Source of the DNA: Luzula sylvatica
Lineage: Eukaryota; Streptophyta; Magnoliopsida; Poales; Juncaceae
Reading direction: 5' to 3'
Length of the DNA stretch: 64,000 bases
Assembly: GCA_946800325.1 (NCBI GenBank)
Contig: OX326961.1
Span: forward strand, 39,422,543 to 39,486,542
Shown: positions 32,843-46,880 of the stretch, in pieces
Layout: every line of letters starts with the position of its first letter
Numbering within the stretch: the stretch's first letter is position 1
Program-made: the position numbers and the translations under genes
The notes under the pieces: generated by a model
What the model saw: only the letters and a program-made list of their open reading frames with translations
What the model was told of the DNA's origin: nothing
Databases searched by the model: none

Positions 32843-35034
32843 ATGGCGTCCGACGCCAGTCCCGACTCCGTCTACCAAAATTTCCGGTCGTTAGTCTCGC
32901 GAGCTGAACGCAAATTCGCACGTGTTCGCGATGTGCATCCGTACACGCGGGTGCCTCACGTGTGGGTTTACTATCGCAAAATTTTCAAAGCGTATACGCA
33001 TCTCTGGGACTACCAGCAGTTGCACCGTCGCGAGCTGGTGGAGAACGGCATGAGTCGAGCTGAGATCGGAGAACTGGCCTCGCGGATCGGGCAGCTGTAC
33101 TATGGCGAGTACGTACGGACCGGAGAGTGGCGGTTCTTGCTCGGTGCGTATGTATTTTACGAGGCCATTCTGGAAAGAGGATACTTTGAGAAGGTAGAAG
33201 GGAAAAAACTGGATCTTGGGGTTAGATTCAAGGAACTGAGATTCGTTGTGAGGTTTTTGATTGTGGCCATGCTTGTTAATAGAGGCGAGGCAGTAACAAT
33301 TCTCTCCGATAAACTGAAATCACTTGTCGAGGAAACAAAGGCTGCTAATCCGGTAAAATTTCATCACAATTTTACTTTTTCACCTTAATTTTTCTACCTT
33401 TTGGACGAAATACAATATATTTGCGCAAATTAAATCTTTTGTAGAGAACTAATTTCAAGGAATGGGAGCAAATGATTCATGAGCTAGGACGATTCTTGAA
33501 AGCCGACAAAACTTTTCCAAATTCGAGGACTTTGAGATATAATGTTTCCTTGGACTCTAATCCAAATTCGATCCCATTTCTCGCCCCTCTATACTCGAAA
33601 CGGGTCTTGAGATTACGCGATGCAGTCCTCACGAGCTATCACAAAAACGAGGTATATTCAAAATCAAACTGTCAATCGATTGATAACTTTTTCCCTCCTA
33701 ATTTTGTTTTCAATTTCCTCAACAGGTGAAATTTACAGAACTAACCCTAGACACGTTCAGAATGCAACAATGTCTCGAGTACGAGCCAAGTGGGTCCCAC
33801 CAAAATTCCGAAACTAAAGAAGATGATAATAACTATACCAATAATGAAAACGGTACAGATCATAGTGGCGGGCCCGTGTCTGGAGTAATAGACATACATC
33901 TCGCCTCTGAATTCTCAGATCCAAATTTGCCTGAAAACCCTAGAAAAGCCGTTATTTACCGTCCTAAAGTCTCGCATCTAATTTCAGTAAGTTTTTCATC
34001 CAAAATTAGAAATTATATTTTGTTCGTCTTGTATTGTTTAATTAAAATGGAATATTTGGCAGGTTATTGCTGCGATATGTGAGGAGTTACCTTCAGATAA
34101 TGTTCTACTTTTGTATCTCTCAGCCTCGGCTTCTTCTGAAGGATCGATATGGCTCGGACCAAGAGGAAATGGAGGTACATTATTCATTTGCAAAATTTAC
34201 AAAAAAGCCCCTTCTATTATTGTTAATATTTGTAATTTGTTTATAATGAAATTAGGAGGGAATATTCTATATCCTGAAGATTTAATTCCGTTTACACGGA
34301 GCCCTTTATTCCTAATTGTCGACAGTGAAAACAGCCAGGCTTTCAAGGCAGGTTTGTCATAATTTTTAGACAATATATGATTTTTGTAAAATACTTATTT
34401 TTGAAATAATTAGCAGGTTATGAGTGGCATGGAAAAGGGAGAACCAATTGTGATGCTTCTCTCACCTACAATTTCGAATTCGAATTCAGTGAATAATGGG
34501 AGTTTATTTACATACTTTTTAACTTCGCCACTTGATGCTTTTTGTCTTTTAGTCAATCTCCCTCATGTGGGCTCCGTAAGTTTAATTATACACTTATATT
34601 TATATATATTACAAAAATGATGTATAGTCTAATTATACGTATTTATTTTCAGGCCACATATTACGAAGCAGAGACTATAATTTCCTCTGCTTTAGCAGAA
34701 ATAGAAGAAACTCTTTGCAAATCGAAAGATTTGGACCGGGTTTGGGGTCGAGTTCTACCCGACCCGTTTATGAGACGTCTCATTCTAAGGTATAGTTGGT
34801 GTTTTAAAGAATTCCATATTTAATTAATTTATTGTAATTTTTTAAATTATTATAATCAGGTTTATATTCTGCCGAGCGGTGCTTTTCTTTTATAACTCTG
34901 AGGAGGAGGGAGATCATTTCCCGGTTTGTGTGCCGAGTTTCCCGGATTCGGTTTCTCCGGTTTTGGTCAAGACTTGGATTTCAATTCTGGCGGAAAAGCT
35001 TGGGGTTGTTGATCATTTTCCTTCCCTAAGTTGA
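32843..35034 (+). CDS. SCAI: SCAI-like protein, 8 exons
   Basis: Homologue of SCAI, in animals a nuclear transcriptional cofactor that represses MRTF/SRF; the plant role is not established. Exons: 32843-33352, 33445-33651, 33726-33986, 34063-34174, 34256-34347, 34417-34575, 34653-34789, 34860-35034, giving 550 aa with every phase consistent. The N-terminus has the family segments RVPHVWVYYRKIFKAYTHLW, IGQLYYGEYVRTGEW and AYVFYEAILERGYF (residues about 40-115). Later segments include YRPKVSHLI, LLLYLSASAS, FTRSPLFLIVDSENS and a C-terminal WGRVLPDPFMRR. The start is the ATG at 32843; the frame is open a little upstream but has no ATG. Intron 5 seems to use a GC donor (34348). No membrane segment or signal peptide is seen. 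Confidence 0.85.
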
Positions 35035-36857
35035 TTTATTTAAGATGGTTTTATAGTGATACATGATATATTATTAGATTATGACCTAGTGTAGATAAAA
35101 TCTTGGTAAATATTTAATTTCTCTTTTCCTTGGTTTTTTTTTTTTTGAATTATTTTGCGGTTTGTAAAATTTGCGGTTTGGTTATTTTGTCAGTAGAGTG
35201 ACTATGTTATGTGCTTGTGGAGTGTCTCATTTTTGGCAAAGAAATTCTTTGTTTATTGTGCTTTTTTTATGTTGATTTTCGTTTTAATTTGTTGAGAATA
35301 ATTTAACCACATTTTTGCATTAGAATTCATAAATTTATGCGATTTTGTGATTCGCACTATAAATTTATTGCCATAAATGTACGATATTTGGCACTCAATT
35401 TTTGCTTGGATCGTTTAATCCATTCAATTTTATTTTGGTTTATTTAACTGTTCTAATTTTTTCATCTATTTAGAAAATTTTCTTTTAATCCCTTAGATAG
35501 TAACTTAACAATTAAATCGATTACATAATTGTCAAATAATTCAATAGCATGGAATATGATGTGAAAAAGAAAAAAAATCAAATTTCAAAAAAATAATATG
35601 GTCAAACCACCGTCCGATTGTCATATTTCTATGATTAATCATTAAGTGTGATTCACACCGTTAAATCACTAGAACAGAAATAATCTCCAAACATAGCATG
35701 TATCGATATTCTCAAATACTTGGAAAAATCAATATATAGAATAAGATCATGATCATTATATTAAATTACATAGAACATAAATAATTTCAGAACTATATGG
35801 TCAAATATTTGATAATACCTGACAATATCATATAAATATATGTAAAAATCAACATATCAAATTCCTAATTTCTTTTTTTTGCGAAATTTTATAAAATTAT
35901 GTCGAGTATTTATAGTTATTATCATATAGTTAAACATGATGATAACATACTTTATTATTTCTAGATAATCAAAAACAAAATTAATTGAAAAACTGAGAAA
36001 GTAGTCACTTAATATATTGTTTATTGTGTCAAAAACATAATGTTAGAAAAAAAAAGTTGAGTACTTACCTATATTATTTTTGTACCCCATAATATATCAA
36101 ATTGTGTCAGCACAATATATTATTTTTGTATCCTTTATATATTGTTTTGATATCATTATTTTGATATTTTTTTTTATAAACTTATTTGTAAATTATGTTC
36201 ATAACATAATCATGTTTCTTTCACCTTTGACTGTTCATAACATAAAATTGGTAAATTAAAGAATCCACCGAAGTATGAAATTCCCTGATCAAATTATTCT
36301 CGTCTTTCCTCATATCACCATTCATTTCAAGTTCTCAACACTGAGTGTTGTTTTAGAATTAAAAATATTATTATCTCAAATTCTCAATATCATGTTCAAT
36401 TATACTAATTTAAAAATCAGAATACCAGCTATGCCATAAATCCATATGCATTTTGATGCGCCCACGTAATGCAATTTATTATGGAAATTTGATTTTCTCC
36501 AATTTCTTAATATGAATAATAATTCAACATTAGACAAATACTTCATTTTTTTCAAACTATTTTATTTTCATATATTTTAAACATGCAGTGTTTCTATTTT
36601 CTACTATAATATTTTATATATAAGCTCCATGTTCGTCAGTTTAACATTTTCTACATGCATATCTTATGATGGGTTCATGATAAATATATTTTTTATCACA
36701 CTTTTGTTTCAGTGCTTTGATTAAAATTTGAGACCATAATGGACGGGAAAAAACTGAATTAACTGGAGATCAGCAGCAATGATTATGGTATTGACACGTG
36801 GACTTACAACTTTATATATACGGATATGATTGAAAGATAGAAAACAAAGTTTCCGAA
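35035..36857. other. Intergenic between the SCAI-like and PPR genes
   Basis: AT-rich. A few hundred bases after 35034 presumably hold the SCAI 3' UTR. No coding frame or repeat recognised. Confidence 0.45.
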
Positions 36858-36887
36858 TTGGAGTATGATTATGTAATATTTGTTCAC

Positions 36888-38579
36888 ATGGCAAATCTCT
36901 CCAATCTCCGGACACTTCGCCGCACTTACAAGCACAGTCTTTCCACCTTGCAAGTCCACCGGCAAAATACCAAAATCAGTGTTCTCGGTAGAGCTGGCAA
37001 TCTCAGAGCCGCACGGAAGGTGTTCGATGAAATGCCTGACAGGGACTTGGTTTCTTGGAATGCTACTCTAACAGCCCATTGGCAAAACCGCGATTTGAAG
37101 GGATGCCAAAACCTCTTCGATTCCATGCCGGTAAGAGATATTCTCTCTTGGAACTCTTTTATAACTGGTTGTATTGAAAATGGCAAGCCAGATTTGGCTT
37201 TCGTGTACTTTTTGAAAATGCCAGAGCGAAATGTTGCTTCGTGGAATGCAATGGTTTCGGGATTTGTTAAATATGGTCGCATTTACGAGGCTGGAAGTTT
37301 GTTTATGCAAATGCCTGAGAAAAATGTGATTTCTTATACTGCCATGATAGATGGATACATGCAACACAACGAGATCAACAAGGCACGTGATCTATTCGAT
37401 CAAATGCCCAAGCGAAACGTGGTTTCTTGGGCCGTCATGATAAGTGGCTATGTTGTTAATGACATGTTTGAACATGCACAAGAATTGTTCGACAAAATGC
37501 CTCAGAAGAATTTGATTGCCTGTACAGCAATGATAACTGGCTATTGCAAACAGGGCACGGTGACACAAGCAAGACAAACTTTTGACCTAATTAGGGTTAA
37601 AGATACTGTCTCTTGGAATGCCATGCTAACGGGTTATATACAAAACGGGTACGACGAAGAAGCGTTGAAACTTTATATTGAAATGGTACGAGCTGATACC
37701 AAACCCGATCACGCAACCCTGATTTGCGCCATAACTGCATGCTCCTCTCTCTCATTGTTCCAACAAGGGAGACTAATTCATGCAACATCAATTAAAACAT
37801 TGCTCGATTCATACAGCTCATTTTCTCATTCCTTAATAACCATGTATAGCAAATGTGGAAGCATAAATGAATCCCAATTTATATTTCACAAAATAAAAAA
37901 CAAAGAAATAGTTTCCTACAACACAATAATCGCGTCTTATGCGCAACATGGAAATTACGAAAAAGTCCTCGAGCTTTTTCACGAGATGGAAATAAACAAG
38001 ATTAAACCAGACGAAATAACGTTCCTTAGTTTATTATCCGCGTGTAGCCATGTTGGCCAAGTAAAAGATAGTTTAAACTATTTTAATTTGATGGTATCGA
38101 TATATAATTTGACTCCTCGAGCCGAACATTACGCATGCATTGTAGACACATTAAACCGTGGTGGCGAATTTAAACAGGCTAGTAAATACATTAAAGAAAT
38201 GCCAAATAAAGCCGAAAGTTTTGTTTGGGGATCATTATTAAATGCGTGTAAAATTTACCCAAATGTTCAATTAGGAGAATTAGTAGCCAAAAAACTCGTG
38301 CAATTGGACGATAAAAGCTCGGGGGCTTACGTCATGTTGTCGAATATCTATGCGACAGCTGGCATGTGGGGAGAGGTGAGTAAAGTTCGGAATTTGATGA
38401 GGGAAAGAGGAGTGAGAAAAATGCCAGGTTATAGTTGGGTTGAGATTGGAAATAAAGTGCACTGGTTCTTGGTTGGTGACGTGTCACATCCCGAGATTGA
38501 GAAGATCGCTTGTGAGATTGAGAGAATCGGGTTTCATATGAAAGTGGCAAATGAGGAGTGGAGTAGTGAATTATGTTAA
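36888..38579 (+). CDS. Pentatricopeptide repeat protein, PLS class with E/E+ end
   Basis: Intronless, as is usual for the family. From the ATG at 36888 it encodes 563 aa; an in-frame ATG at 36858 adds ten residues. The N-terminus (MANLSNLRTLRRTYKHS) is basic and hydroxylated, fitting a mitochondrial or plastid transit peptide. About a dozen degenerate repeats of 31-36 residues follow, with the typical ARKVFDEMPDRDLVSWNA and WNAMVSGFVKYGR patterns. The C-terminus has E-type motifs: SFVWGSLLNACKIYPNV, YVMLSNIYATAGMWGEV, then PGYSWVEIGNKVHWFLVGDVSHP. There is no DYW deaminase domain, so if it acts in organellar C-to-U editing it would need a partner supplying the deaminase. The target RNA cannot be predicted here. 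Confidence 0.9.
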   Translation: MANLSNLRTLRRTYKHSLSTLQVHRQNTKISVLGRAGNLRAARKVFDEMPDRDLVSWNATLTAHWQNRDLKGCQNLFDSMPVRDILSWNSFITGCIENGKPDLAFVYFLKMPERNVASWNAMVSGFVKYGRIYEAGSLFMQMPEKNVISYTAMIDGYMQHNEINKARDLFDQMPKRNVVSWAVMISGYVVNDMFEHAQELFDKMPQKNLIACTAMITGYCKQGTVTQARQTFDLIRVKDTVSWNAMLTGYIQNGYDEEALKLYIEMVRADTKPDHATLICAITACSSLSLFQQGRLIHATSIKTLLDSYSSFSHSLITMYSKCGSINESQFIFHKIKNKEIVSYNTIIASYAQHGNYEKVLELFHEMEINKIKPDEITFLSLLSACSHVGQVKDSLNYFNLMVSIYNLTPRAEHYACIVDTLNRGGEFKQASKYIKEMPNKAESFVWGSLLNACKIYPNVQLGELVAKKLVQLDDKSSGAYVMLSNIYATAGMWGEVSKVRNLMRERGVRKMPGYSWVEIGNKVHWFLVGDVSHPEIEKIACEIERIGFHMKVANEEWSSELC

Positions 38580-38948
38580 ATGTAATATTTTTGTTTTTCG
38601 ATAATTTTTTGAGTTAAAGTGTTTATAAGATAAAGATAACTTAGAAGATTTTTTGGTTATTTAACAAAGGTACAAGATTATAGTGGTTGAAAATTGGAGT
38701 TCGATGGAAGTATTTTTGGAATAAAAAAACAAAAAAAAAGCAGTATGTTTATCTTGATTCGATTACAACAAACTCAAATATTACAACACTCATATTACAA
38801 ACAACAATACAATACACATGATCTTTCTTCTCTTTTATTTCTAAATGAAATACAACAAGAAAAAACACACAATTACTAACACACCCACTCACACAACATA
38901 AAAACTTTTTTGCAAACTCAAATTAAACTCAAAAGATTGCAACCGAAA
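38580..38948. other. 3' region shared by two convergent genes
   Basis: 369 bp between the PPR stop and the coiled-coil gene stop. AT-rich; 3' UTRs of both genes are expected here and could overlap. Confidence 0.5.
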
Positions 38949-41721
38949 CTAAGCATTGAAAGATGCGCGAGGAGCGAAAGTTGGGCGAGGAGCCATCGGT
39001 GGAAGAGGAGGAATTGGCTTGAAACTTTTCCCCTTAAAAATGCTTCCAAATTTTGCAAGCACGTTCCTCCTCTTTTTCTTGCCCGTTACCGAACCATCAA
39101 AACTAGCCATACTATCACGATCAAATTCCTCGGTAACTGCAAACGAAGCGGCCTTCATTTCCGAGCAATTGCTTAAAGATGCGAGCGAATAATCTTTCGG
39201 GGATACATCTTTTCCATTATGAATATATGTAAAATCATTTGGAGAAATGTTTCCATTGTTCGAGGGATACGAATAAGGTGACATGGAGTTTTTGGGCGTA
39301 GCAGTTTCAAACCCTAGCATGCGATTTAATTCCTTTAAACTACGTTGTGTGGCTGCTTCAATAACTTTAAGAGATTCGTAGTCGAGTTTCATGTTTTGCA
39401 AAGCATCGTCTTTATCGGTTAAGAGGTTGTTTAGACCATTATTTTCGAGGTTGATTGCCTCGAGTTCTTCTTTGAGGGAATTAATTTCCTCCAATGATTT
39501 TTTGAGGTTTTCTCTGAGTTTTGAATTTTCTGCCCTAATTACCTTTTGCGATTCGAAGAGTTTTGTGTTTTCTTGCTTTAGGAGATTGTTTTCGTCCGTG
39601 GATTCTTTCACGCAATTCAGAATGCTTTGCTCCTTCTCATTCCACGCCAATGCGTTTTCGTCTGCTTCTGTCTTTGTTTTTTCTAACTCGCGTTTTTGTG
39701 TGGAAAGCTCATCGTTTACCTGATTAAAGTGAACAAAGACAAGGAACATTTTAAAAGAGGAAGAGAATTGTCTAATCAATTTGCTTTTAGAGATTATCTT
39801 AGACATCTAAATTTCAATTGTTTTTTTTTTTTTTTTTTTTTTTTTTGATAAAGGCCCGTAGGCTTCTCAATTTCAATTGTTGAAATAATAATTTCGTCTG
39901 TGGCGTTATTTCGCTCGAAGGCAACATTATGCAAGAGGTAAGTTCTCATCCTTTTACAAAGTTTTGCCTTCAATTTTCGACTACTTCCCTTGTTGCCATG
40001 TAATGATTAATTTTCTTGTATTTTTGTTGTGTCCTAGATTGCGATCTACCTTCTACGGGTATAATGATATCGCGCAACGCGCGAAAAGTCTCCTAGTGGG
40101 CTTAAATACGTAATGCAACTTATAATTGTAAGGGAGTTCTACGGTAGATTATTTTTGCTTGTGATAAGTCATTTGTAAAGGGTATTTTGGATAAATATCC
40201 GAAACGGAAACACCATTTAGAAAAGATCAATCATAGACTTCTTAGTATTTTAAGTTGTATTTTCTTAATGATTCAAGTTGAGATTGATTATTCTTTTTCA
40301 CTCAATTTTGTTTCAATATGTAATAAGCTCTTCTTGTTTCTTATAATAAGTGAGGGCAACTATAGGGGTTTGTTTTTCATATAATCTGTAATTTGTTTTT
40401 TGATTTTTCATATAATGAACTCCATTCATTTCCCATAAAAAACAAATAAATGGGCTTTCTTTACAATAATAATAGAAACTACAGGGGGCTTTTTGCAAAC
40501 TTGGGCAAATTTTAGTAATTTTTTTTTTGTTAAATTCATTTAATTTTAAATTAATTGATCCCCAAATGGTCAATCCTGCCGGCCTTAGACAAAGTAATTG
40601 TTTTTTTTTCTTTTGAACATGACTCATCAAATTGATTATCCTAATATGAAAATGACAGGCCGAATCAATTTTTAAAATAATATTATTGGTTATTTATTTA
40701 TGTTTTGTTATCTTTTTATTAGCTATCTTGTACAGCTCCTAATATGATTATCCCACATGGAGCCATGTTTTGTTTAAAAAAAGGAAAAAAAATATGTGCA
40801 CAAAAATATCAAGCTTCATATATACCCTATATTTTTTTTTTTTTTTGAGAAAAAACGTTTATACCTATAAAATAAGAAATATCATGAATACCCTACAAAA
40901 TCTCAGAATATCATATGTATACAAACCAAAAAGAAAAGTTTATCCAACAAGAAGGAAAAAAATGGCAGTTATATTGTTCCATTATAGATTATAAAAAAAA
41001 AAAATCGTACCTCCTTTAGGAGAAGAGCCAAATCATTCATTGCGTCGTTGGCATTCTCTTCCGCCTCGATGGCTAATTTCAATTCTGTTTTGAGGGCCCT
41101 TATCTCTCCTTCATTACCGTTTTTCTCGAAATGACCTCGGTTTCTATTTTTCTGAATTTCAAGCTTAGCCTCTGTGAGGCGCATTTTGGTTTGTTCGAGC
41201 AGTTTCGTTTGAACAACCAACGATTCTTGCATGTTCCTCTCAGATTGCTTCGCTTTTTCGACTTGTTTCTCTAACATCTCGATTGTTTTGTTGGCATCGA
41301 ACACATTGATTTGTGAATTCGATTTAATTTTCAATTGAGTGAGTTCTTCTACAACCTTGGATTTCTCTTCTCTCTCCTTCTTCAATTCCTCGGCTAAATG
41401 TTGCACTTGTTGTTGTGCATCAGGAATTTTCTTGCTCGGAACCTAATCGATACAACATAATTGTTAAATTGACTTCGAATTTGTGAAAAACTCGAAACTA
41501 ATTGAAATCGCAATGTTCAAAATTAATACCCCAGAAAAAGGAGCCACTTTGGTGGATTTAGACGAAGCTGACCCGCCTCTGAAATCGAAACAGGACATTT
41601 AATTATACCATAAAATCAAAACTTTATAGGGAAAAGAATTAAAGCTACCAGTAAGAACAGATATGAAGTTCTCAAAATTTGCATATTGATTTAGGGTTTA
41701 CCTGGAAGTGAAAGACAACAT
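38949..41721 (-). CDS. Coiled-coil protein, WEB-family-like, 4 exons
   Basis: Minus-strand exons 41721-41702, 41578-41530, 41442-41011 and 39719-38949 join in frame with GT-AG borders to give 423 aa. The N-terminus is short and Ser/Lys-rich (MLSFTSRGGSASSKSTK). From about residue 30 to 290 the protein is almost continuous coiled coil (heptads in LAEELKKEREEKSKVVEELT and ENLKKSLEEINSLKEELEAI). Then come LKELNRMLGFE, a Ser/Pro/Asn-rich linker and a basic, Pro-rich tail (KKKRRNVLAKFGSIFKGKSF and PPLPPMAPRP). Composition resembles plant WEB/ICR-type coiled-coil proteins; that assignment is by pattern only. The third intron (41010-39720) is unusually long and contains a Helitron end. Confidence 0.75.
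39850..40096 (+). mobile_element. Helitron 3' end within intron 3 of the coiled-coil gene
   Basis: Ends with hairpin CGCGCAACGCGCG (about 40071-40083), then AAAAGTCTCCTAG followed by T at 40097, the Helitron terminus. It is plus-strand, antisense to the gene. The 5' limit is not clear; a T run (39819-39846) lies just upstream. Confidence 0.6.
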
Positions 41722-41866
41722 CTTTGCACAGATTCAGAGTTATGAAACTAACGTTAGAGCCCAAATCTTAAAAAAGCTTACGATCAGAGATGAAAGGAAG
41801 ATCCCATTATGTTTCCATTCAAAGATCAAAATTGTGGGTTGATATCCATCATCTTCAGAGACGACT

Positions 41867-41868
<2 letters not shown>

Positions 41869-41899
<31 letters not shown>
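41869..41899 (+). repeat. GA microsatellite upstream of the coiled-coil gene
   Basis: (GA)n of about 31 bp, reading (CT)n on the gene's strand, about 150 bp before its ATG; likely in the 5' UTR or core promoter. Confidence 0.8.
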
Positions 41900-41902
<3 letters not shown>

Positions 41903-43381
41903 AATTTTGTAGAGAAAAATGGTCTAAAGTGCCTGCTTTGGAGGATGAGGATTTTGACCGTTGGGTTCATCATCAAAAGTTTGATCCGTTGGATTTCTCA
42001 AACTTGACGGGTTCTTCAAGTTTGGTCCGTTGGATTTTTGTCATGTATATTTTTAAAGAAAATGTTGGACATGTCCTCAAAATTTTCCTTACAATGCTTG
42101 ATATCAAATCATGATTTGACAATTTCACGCGATATCAAATCATAAATTAATATAGTTAAGTCATAAATTATGATATTAAATTGAAAACATAATATATAAT
42201 TAAGATTAAAAAAAATTGTCACGTCATCAAGATGTGCGTAGAAGAGATTTAGGAGGTATAAATCACTATTCTATTTTTAAAGTCAAATTTCACATGTACC
42301 GCTACAAAACTCTTCAATTTCACGTATAATTCTGCAAAAGATAAAATATCATGAATATCCTTATAAAATTATTATAATTTCATGATTGCCTTTTTTGTCG
42401 TATTTTTGTTAACTATCCATTAAGATTATCATTAATTTTTGTTCTCCGATTTATTCCATATGTAAATAAAGAATAAAATGTATGTCGGAAAAATTGAAAA
42501 AAACAAGACAATTTATCGAAATATGACAAATAAAGACACTCATAATAATTTTAGTAGTTTTGTAAAAATATTCATGATATTTTACGTTTTAAGGTGATAT
42601 ATGTAAAATTGTGGGACTTTATAAGGACACTTATGAATGACCTATTTTTAAATATGATGCAAAACATCACGTATATTCCTACAAAATGGAAAATGCCAGT
42701 CGCATGGTTTATCTTGTTTTATTTTCATTTAGGAAAAATTTCGAATAACCCCCAATGTTAAAAATATCTTCACTTTTTGGATATTCTCAAAAATCTTTTT
42801 ATAAAAATAAGGAGTGTAATCTTAACATTTCGTGATGTTATAAAATTTTGGAATAAAATATCCCTCTATTTTTCTATTTAATTTTATTTAGATTTGATTT
42901 TATATATTATTTTATTAATTTCAAAAATTTCAAAAGTATTTTTTAACGTATATTAAGTTAGAAAACTATATGTCGCATGCATTTATTTAAATAAAGGCTC
43001 AATAGCACTGCTATTACGCAAATCGCAATAATTATTTCTAAAACGCAATACCGTAACATATTAAATAACGTTACAATGTTGCGACAATATCACCGTTATC
43101 CTGCAATAGCAATGATCATATGTAAATTACAGTCCAAACGCACATAATATAATATCGGAATTCAAAACATTGATGACTCGCATGCATAAATTTAATATTT
43201 TATCATACAAAATTAACATTAAATAATAAAATTTAAACAATGATATAAAAAGTATTCTTGAAAATATATAAAAGAAAAATTCACATTACTTTTTACCCTT
43301 CATAAAATATCGAAAGCACCATCACTCCAATTTCGAGATTTTTGTGATTGTTCACTACGAAGGAAAAACTATTTACAAAGA
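41900..43381. other. Intergenic with a degraded GCAATA-rich repeat
   Basis: No gene seen. About 43000-43165 is a degraded repeat related, on the opposite strand, to 51969-52150 (shared stretches such as ATTTACATATG, and AATAGCAATGAT versus ATAGCAATGATATTG). Confidence 0.45.
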
Positions 43382-44268
43382 CAGGGCCGGCCCCGAGGTA
43401 AGCCCGGCAAGCCCCCTGACTAGGGCAACGGCCTGAGCAAGGGCAACCATTGGGATATAGTAATGAACACTTGTCCAGTTAAAAAATCTAAAAAACCTAC
43501 GTATCCCACAGAAATGAAGCATGGAGAAGAAGAAGAAACTATGGGTAAATAAAGTTTCAACCGTGGGGCCAAGAATTTATTGTGAATTTATTATTAAAAA
43601 ATTGTGTAAGATCTTCTGTGGATAGTAGTGTTTATTATTTAAATACATAACCTATTATCACCCTTACAACCACAAAAGAAACATATTATATCACGCAACA
43701 GTCACAGTTGATCCAAAATAATAATTGTACTATTTCCAAAATATATCAATAAAATATTTTCATTAAAAAAACATCAAAAATTTGCAAATTAACATGATAT
43801 TCTTTTTTCTTCATCGACCAAAAAACAAAAAATAAAATGTAGAAACAAAACAATAACATATAAAGTCACATTTTAAAATTTTCTCTGTTGACTCATATTC
43901 TTTCATAATTAAGATTGAACTAAAACTAATTCGTAAATGTGTGAACTGAAATTAATTTTTTATAAGTCTCTACACGATATTATTTTTGTAAAAATATTTA
44001 GAAAATCAAAGTATTTTATTTTCTCGGTTATATTGTTATCATAAAATTAAGAAGGATGCAATGATTTTTTATGCAAAAATACAAAATTAGATTACAATTT
44101 CAGAAAAATCACGGAAAGAGGTTATTTTGAACCATTACCTTTCAATTGTTTGGTTTTTTTATTACATAATTTTTTCTTACTCTTTATTTTCAGGGCAACA
44201 TTGAAATTAATTGATCATAACCGATAACATTGCGGGCTGGGGCAACCAAATCATCGGGACCGGTCCTG
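43382..44268 (+). mobile_element. hAT non-autonomous element, copy 1 (887 bp)
   Basis: Terminal inverted repeats CAGGGCCGGCCCCGA and CAGGACCGGTCCCGA, flanked by a perfect 8-bp duplication TACAAAGA (43374-43381 and 44269-44276). TIR sequence and 8-bp duplication are diagnostic of hAT elements. No transposase frame. Copy 2 at 52254-53140 is the same length in the opposite orientation. Confidence 0.95.
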
Positions 44269-45352
<1,084 letters not shown>

Positions 45353-45543
45353 GGGAGGATCCCTTGACATCCAATTTTGACTCCCATTTTGAACTCCCTA
45401 ATCTTGACCGTTAATCTAATTCAAGGAAAGGCTGAGATCAAATCAAAATTACACGCTGCCCAAACCCCTTCCTCTTTGACCGAAGTCCCTCACCTAAGAC
45501 CCATTCCTCTTACTCACTGGGCTTGTTTGTTTTGAGGGATTAG

Positions 45544-46159
45544 TGTAGGGTTACGCACACGTTTATCAAAGTGTGCAGCGGAATTAGTTTCGCATGCGTA
45601 ACCTAATTCTACCGGGATCACACTCAAAAACCATCCAAAAAGGAAGAGTTGGAGATAATTACCTCGTACAAGTTAGTACGTGTCGATTACTTCTCCAAAT
45701 CCGTGAAACTTCTCCAAGGAATGCTCGTGCAGTCCCTCTACTCGTGTCCACCTCGATTTCGACCGATCGGAAATCGCCAACGCCGTTCTAGTAGACGTTA
45801 CGATTGAATCTCTCAAATCCTTTGCTCAATTCTCCCTCTCAATTTAGCCCAGATCTAATCTGGAATTTCTGTCGAAGAAGAGAGAGAAAAGACGGCTCAA
45901 AACCCTAGAAAAACTTAGGTTAAAAACGAAATCAGAATTATATATATATAGGAGTTCAGTCCGTTCGAACGCACCTAAATGGTTCGTTCGAACGAACCGC
46001 ACTTCAGTAGTTCGTTCGAACGAACCCAAATCTGACTGTCACGAATAAGTCCGTTCGAACGCACTTATATAGTTCGTTCGAACGAACCTAATTCTGACTG
46101 CAGAATTGCCTATTTATATAAATTCTTCCAAGTTAATTCTTAAGTCATATTTTCTTTCA
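45544..46159 (-). mobile_element. Solo LTR, same family as 14653-15284
   Basis: A 616-bp minus-strand copy of the LTR at 14653-15284. Ends TGAAAGAAAAT...CTACA on the minus strand; flanks ATTAG and ATTAC form a 5-bp duplication with one mismatch. Three copies of the palindrome GTTCGTTCGAACGAAC (about 45980-45996, 46009-46024, 46071-46087) and shorter CCGTTCGAACG halves are in its U3. The conserved 17-mer is at 45735-45751 (complement). Confidence 0.85.
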
Positions 46160-46309
46160 ATTACATGGGATAGGATTTCAATATCCGGGATAAGCCGAAA
46201 ATTTCTTGTTTGTTTTGAGGGATTAAATGGGATAGTATTTCTTGTCCCAGTACTTCGTACTCCCACTTCAAAATCGGTATTACAAATCCATGGATAGAGC
46301 TATCCATGT

Positions 46310-46880
46310 ATTTGATTATAATATTATTTTTTTAAATTATATTCATGAACAATAATTATATTATAATTATATTATATTATATTAAACAACAATAATAATA
46401 TATTATGTACTATTTTATAATGTAATATAATAAAATATAAAACAATTTATAATATAATATAAAACAATATAACATAATATAATATATTATAATATATTAT
46501 ATAATATAACATAATATAATATAATGTAATATAATATAAACCAATATAATATAATATAATATAATATAGTATAATATAATATAATATAACATCAGATAAT
46601 AACATAAAAAATATATACTATAATATAAAACAATATAAATAATATAATATAATATAATATAAATTAATTAAAGTAATATAATATAATATTACATTATATT
46701 ATATTATATAATAAGAATTAAATGACATACATATAATATTATATTAAATTATATAATGTTATTTTATGATATAATATTATATAATAAGAATTGAAGTAAT
46801 ATAATCTAATATAATATTATAATATAATACAATATTATATTATACAATAAAATAATATAAATTTAATATTTTATAATATT
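46310..46880. repeat. TATAATATAA low-complexity tract
   Basis: About 570 bp built almost only from ATAAT/ATATA words, with little G or C. It likely grew by slippage inside the Tourist-like element. Confidence 0.9.
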
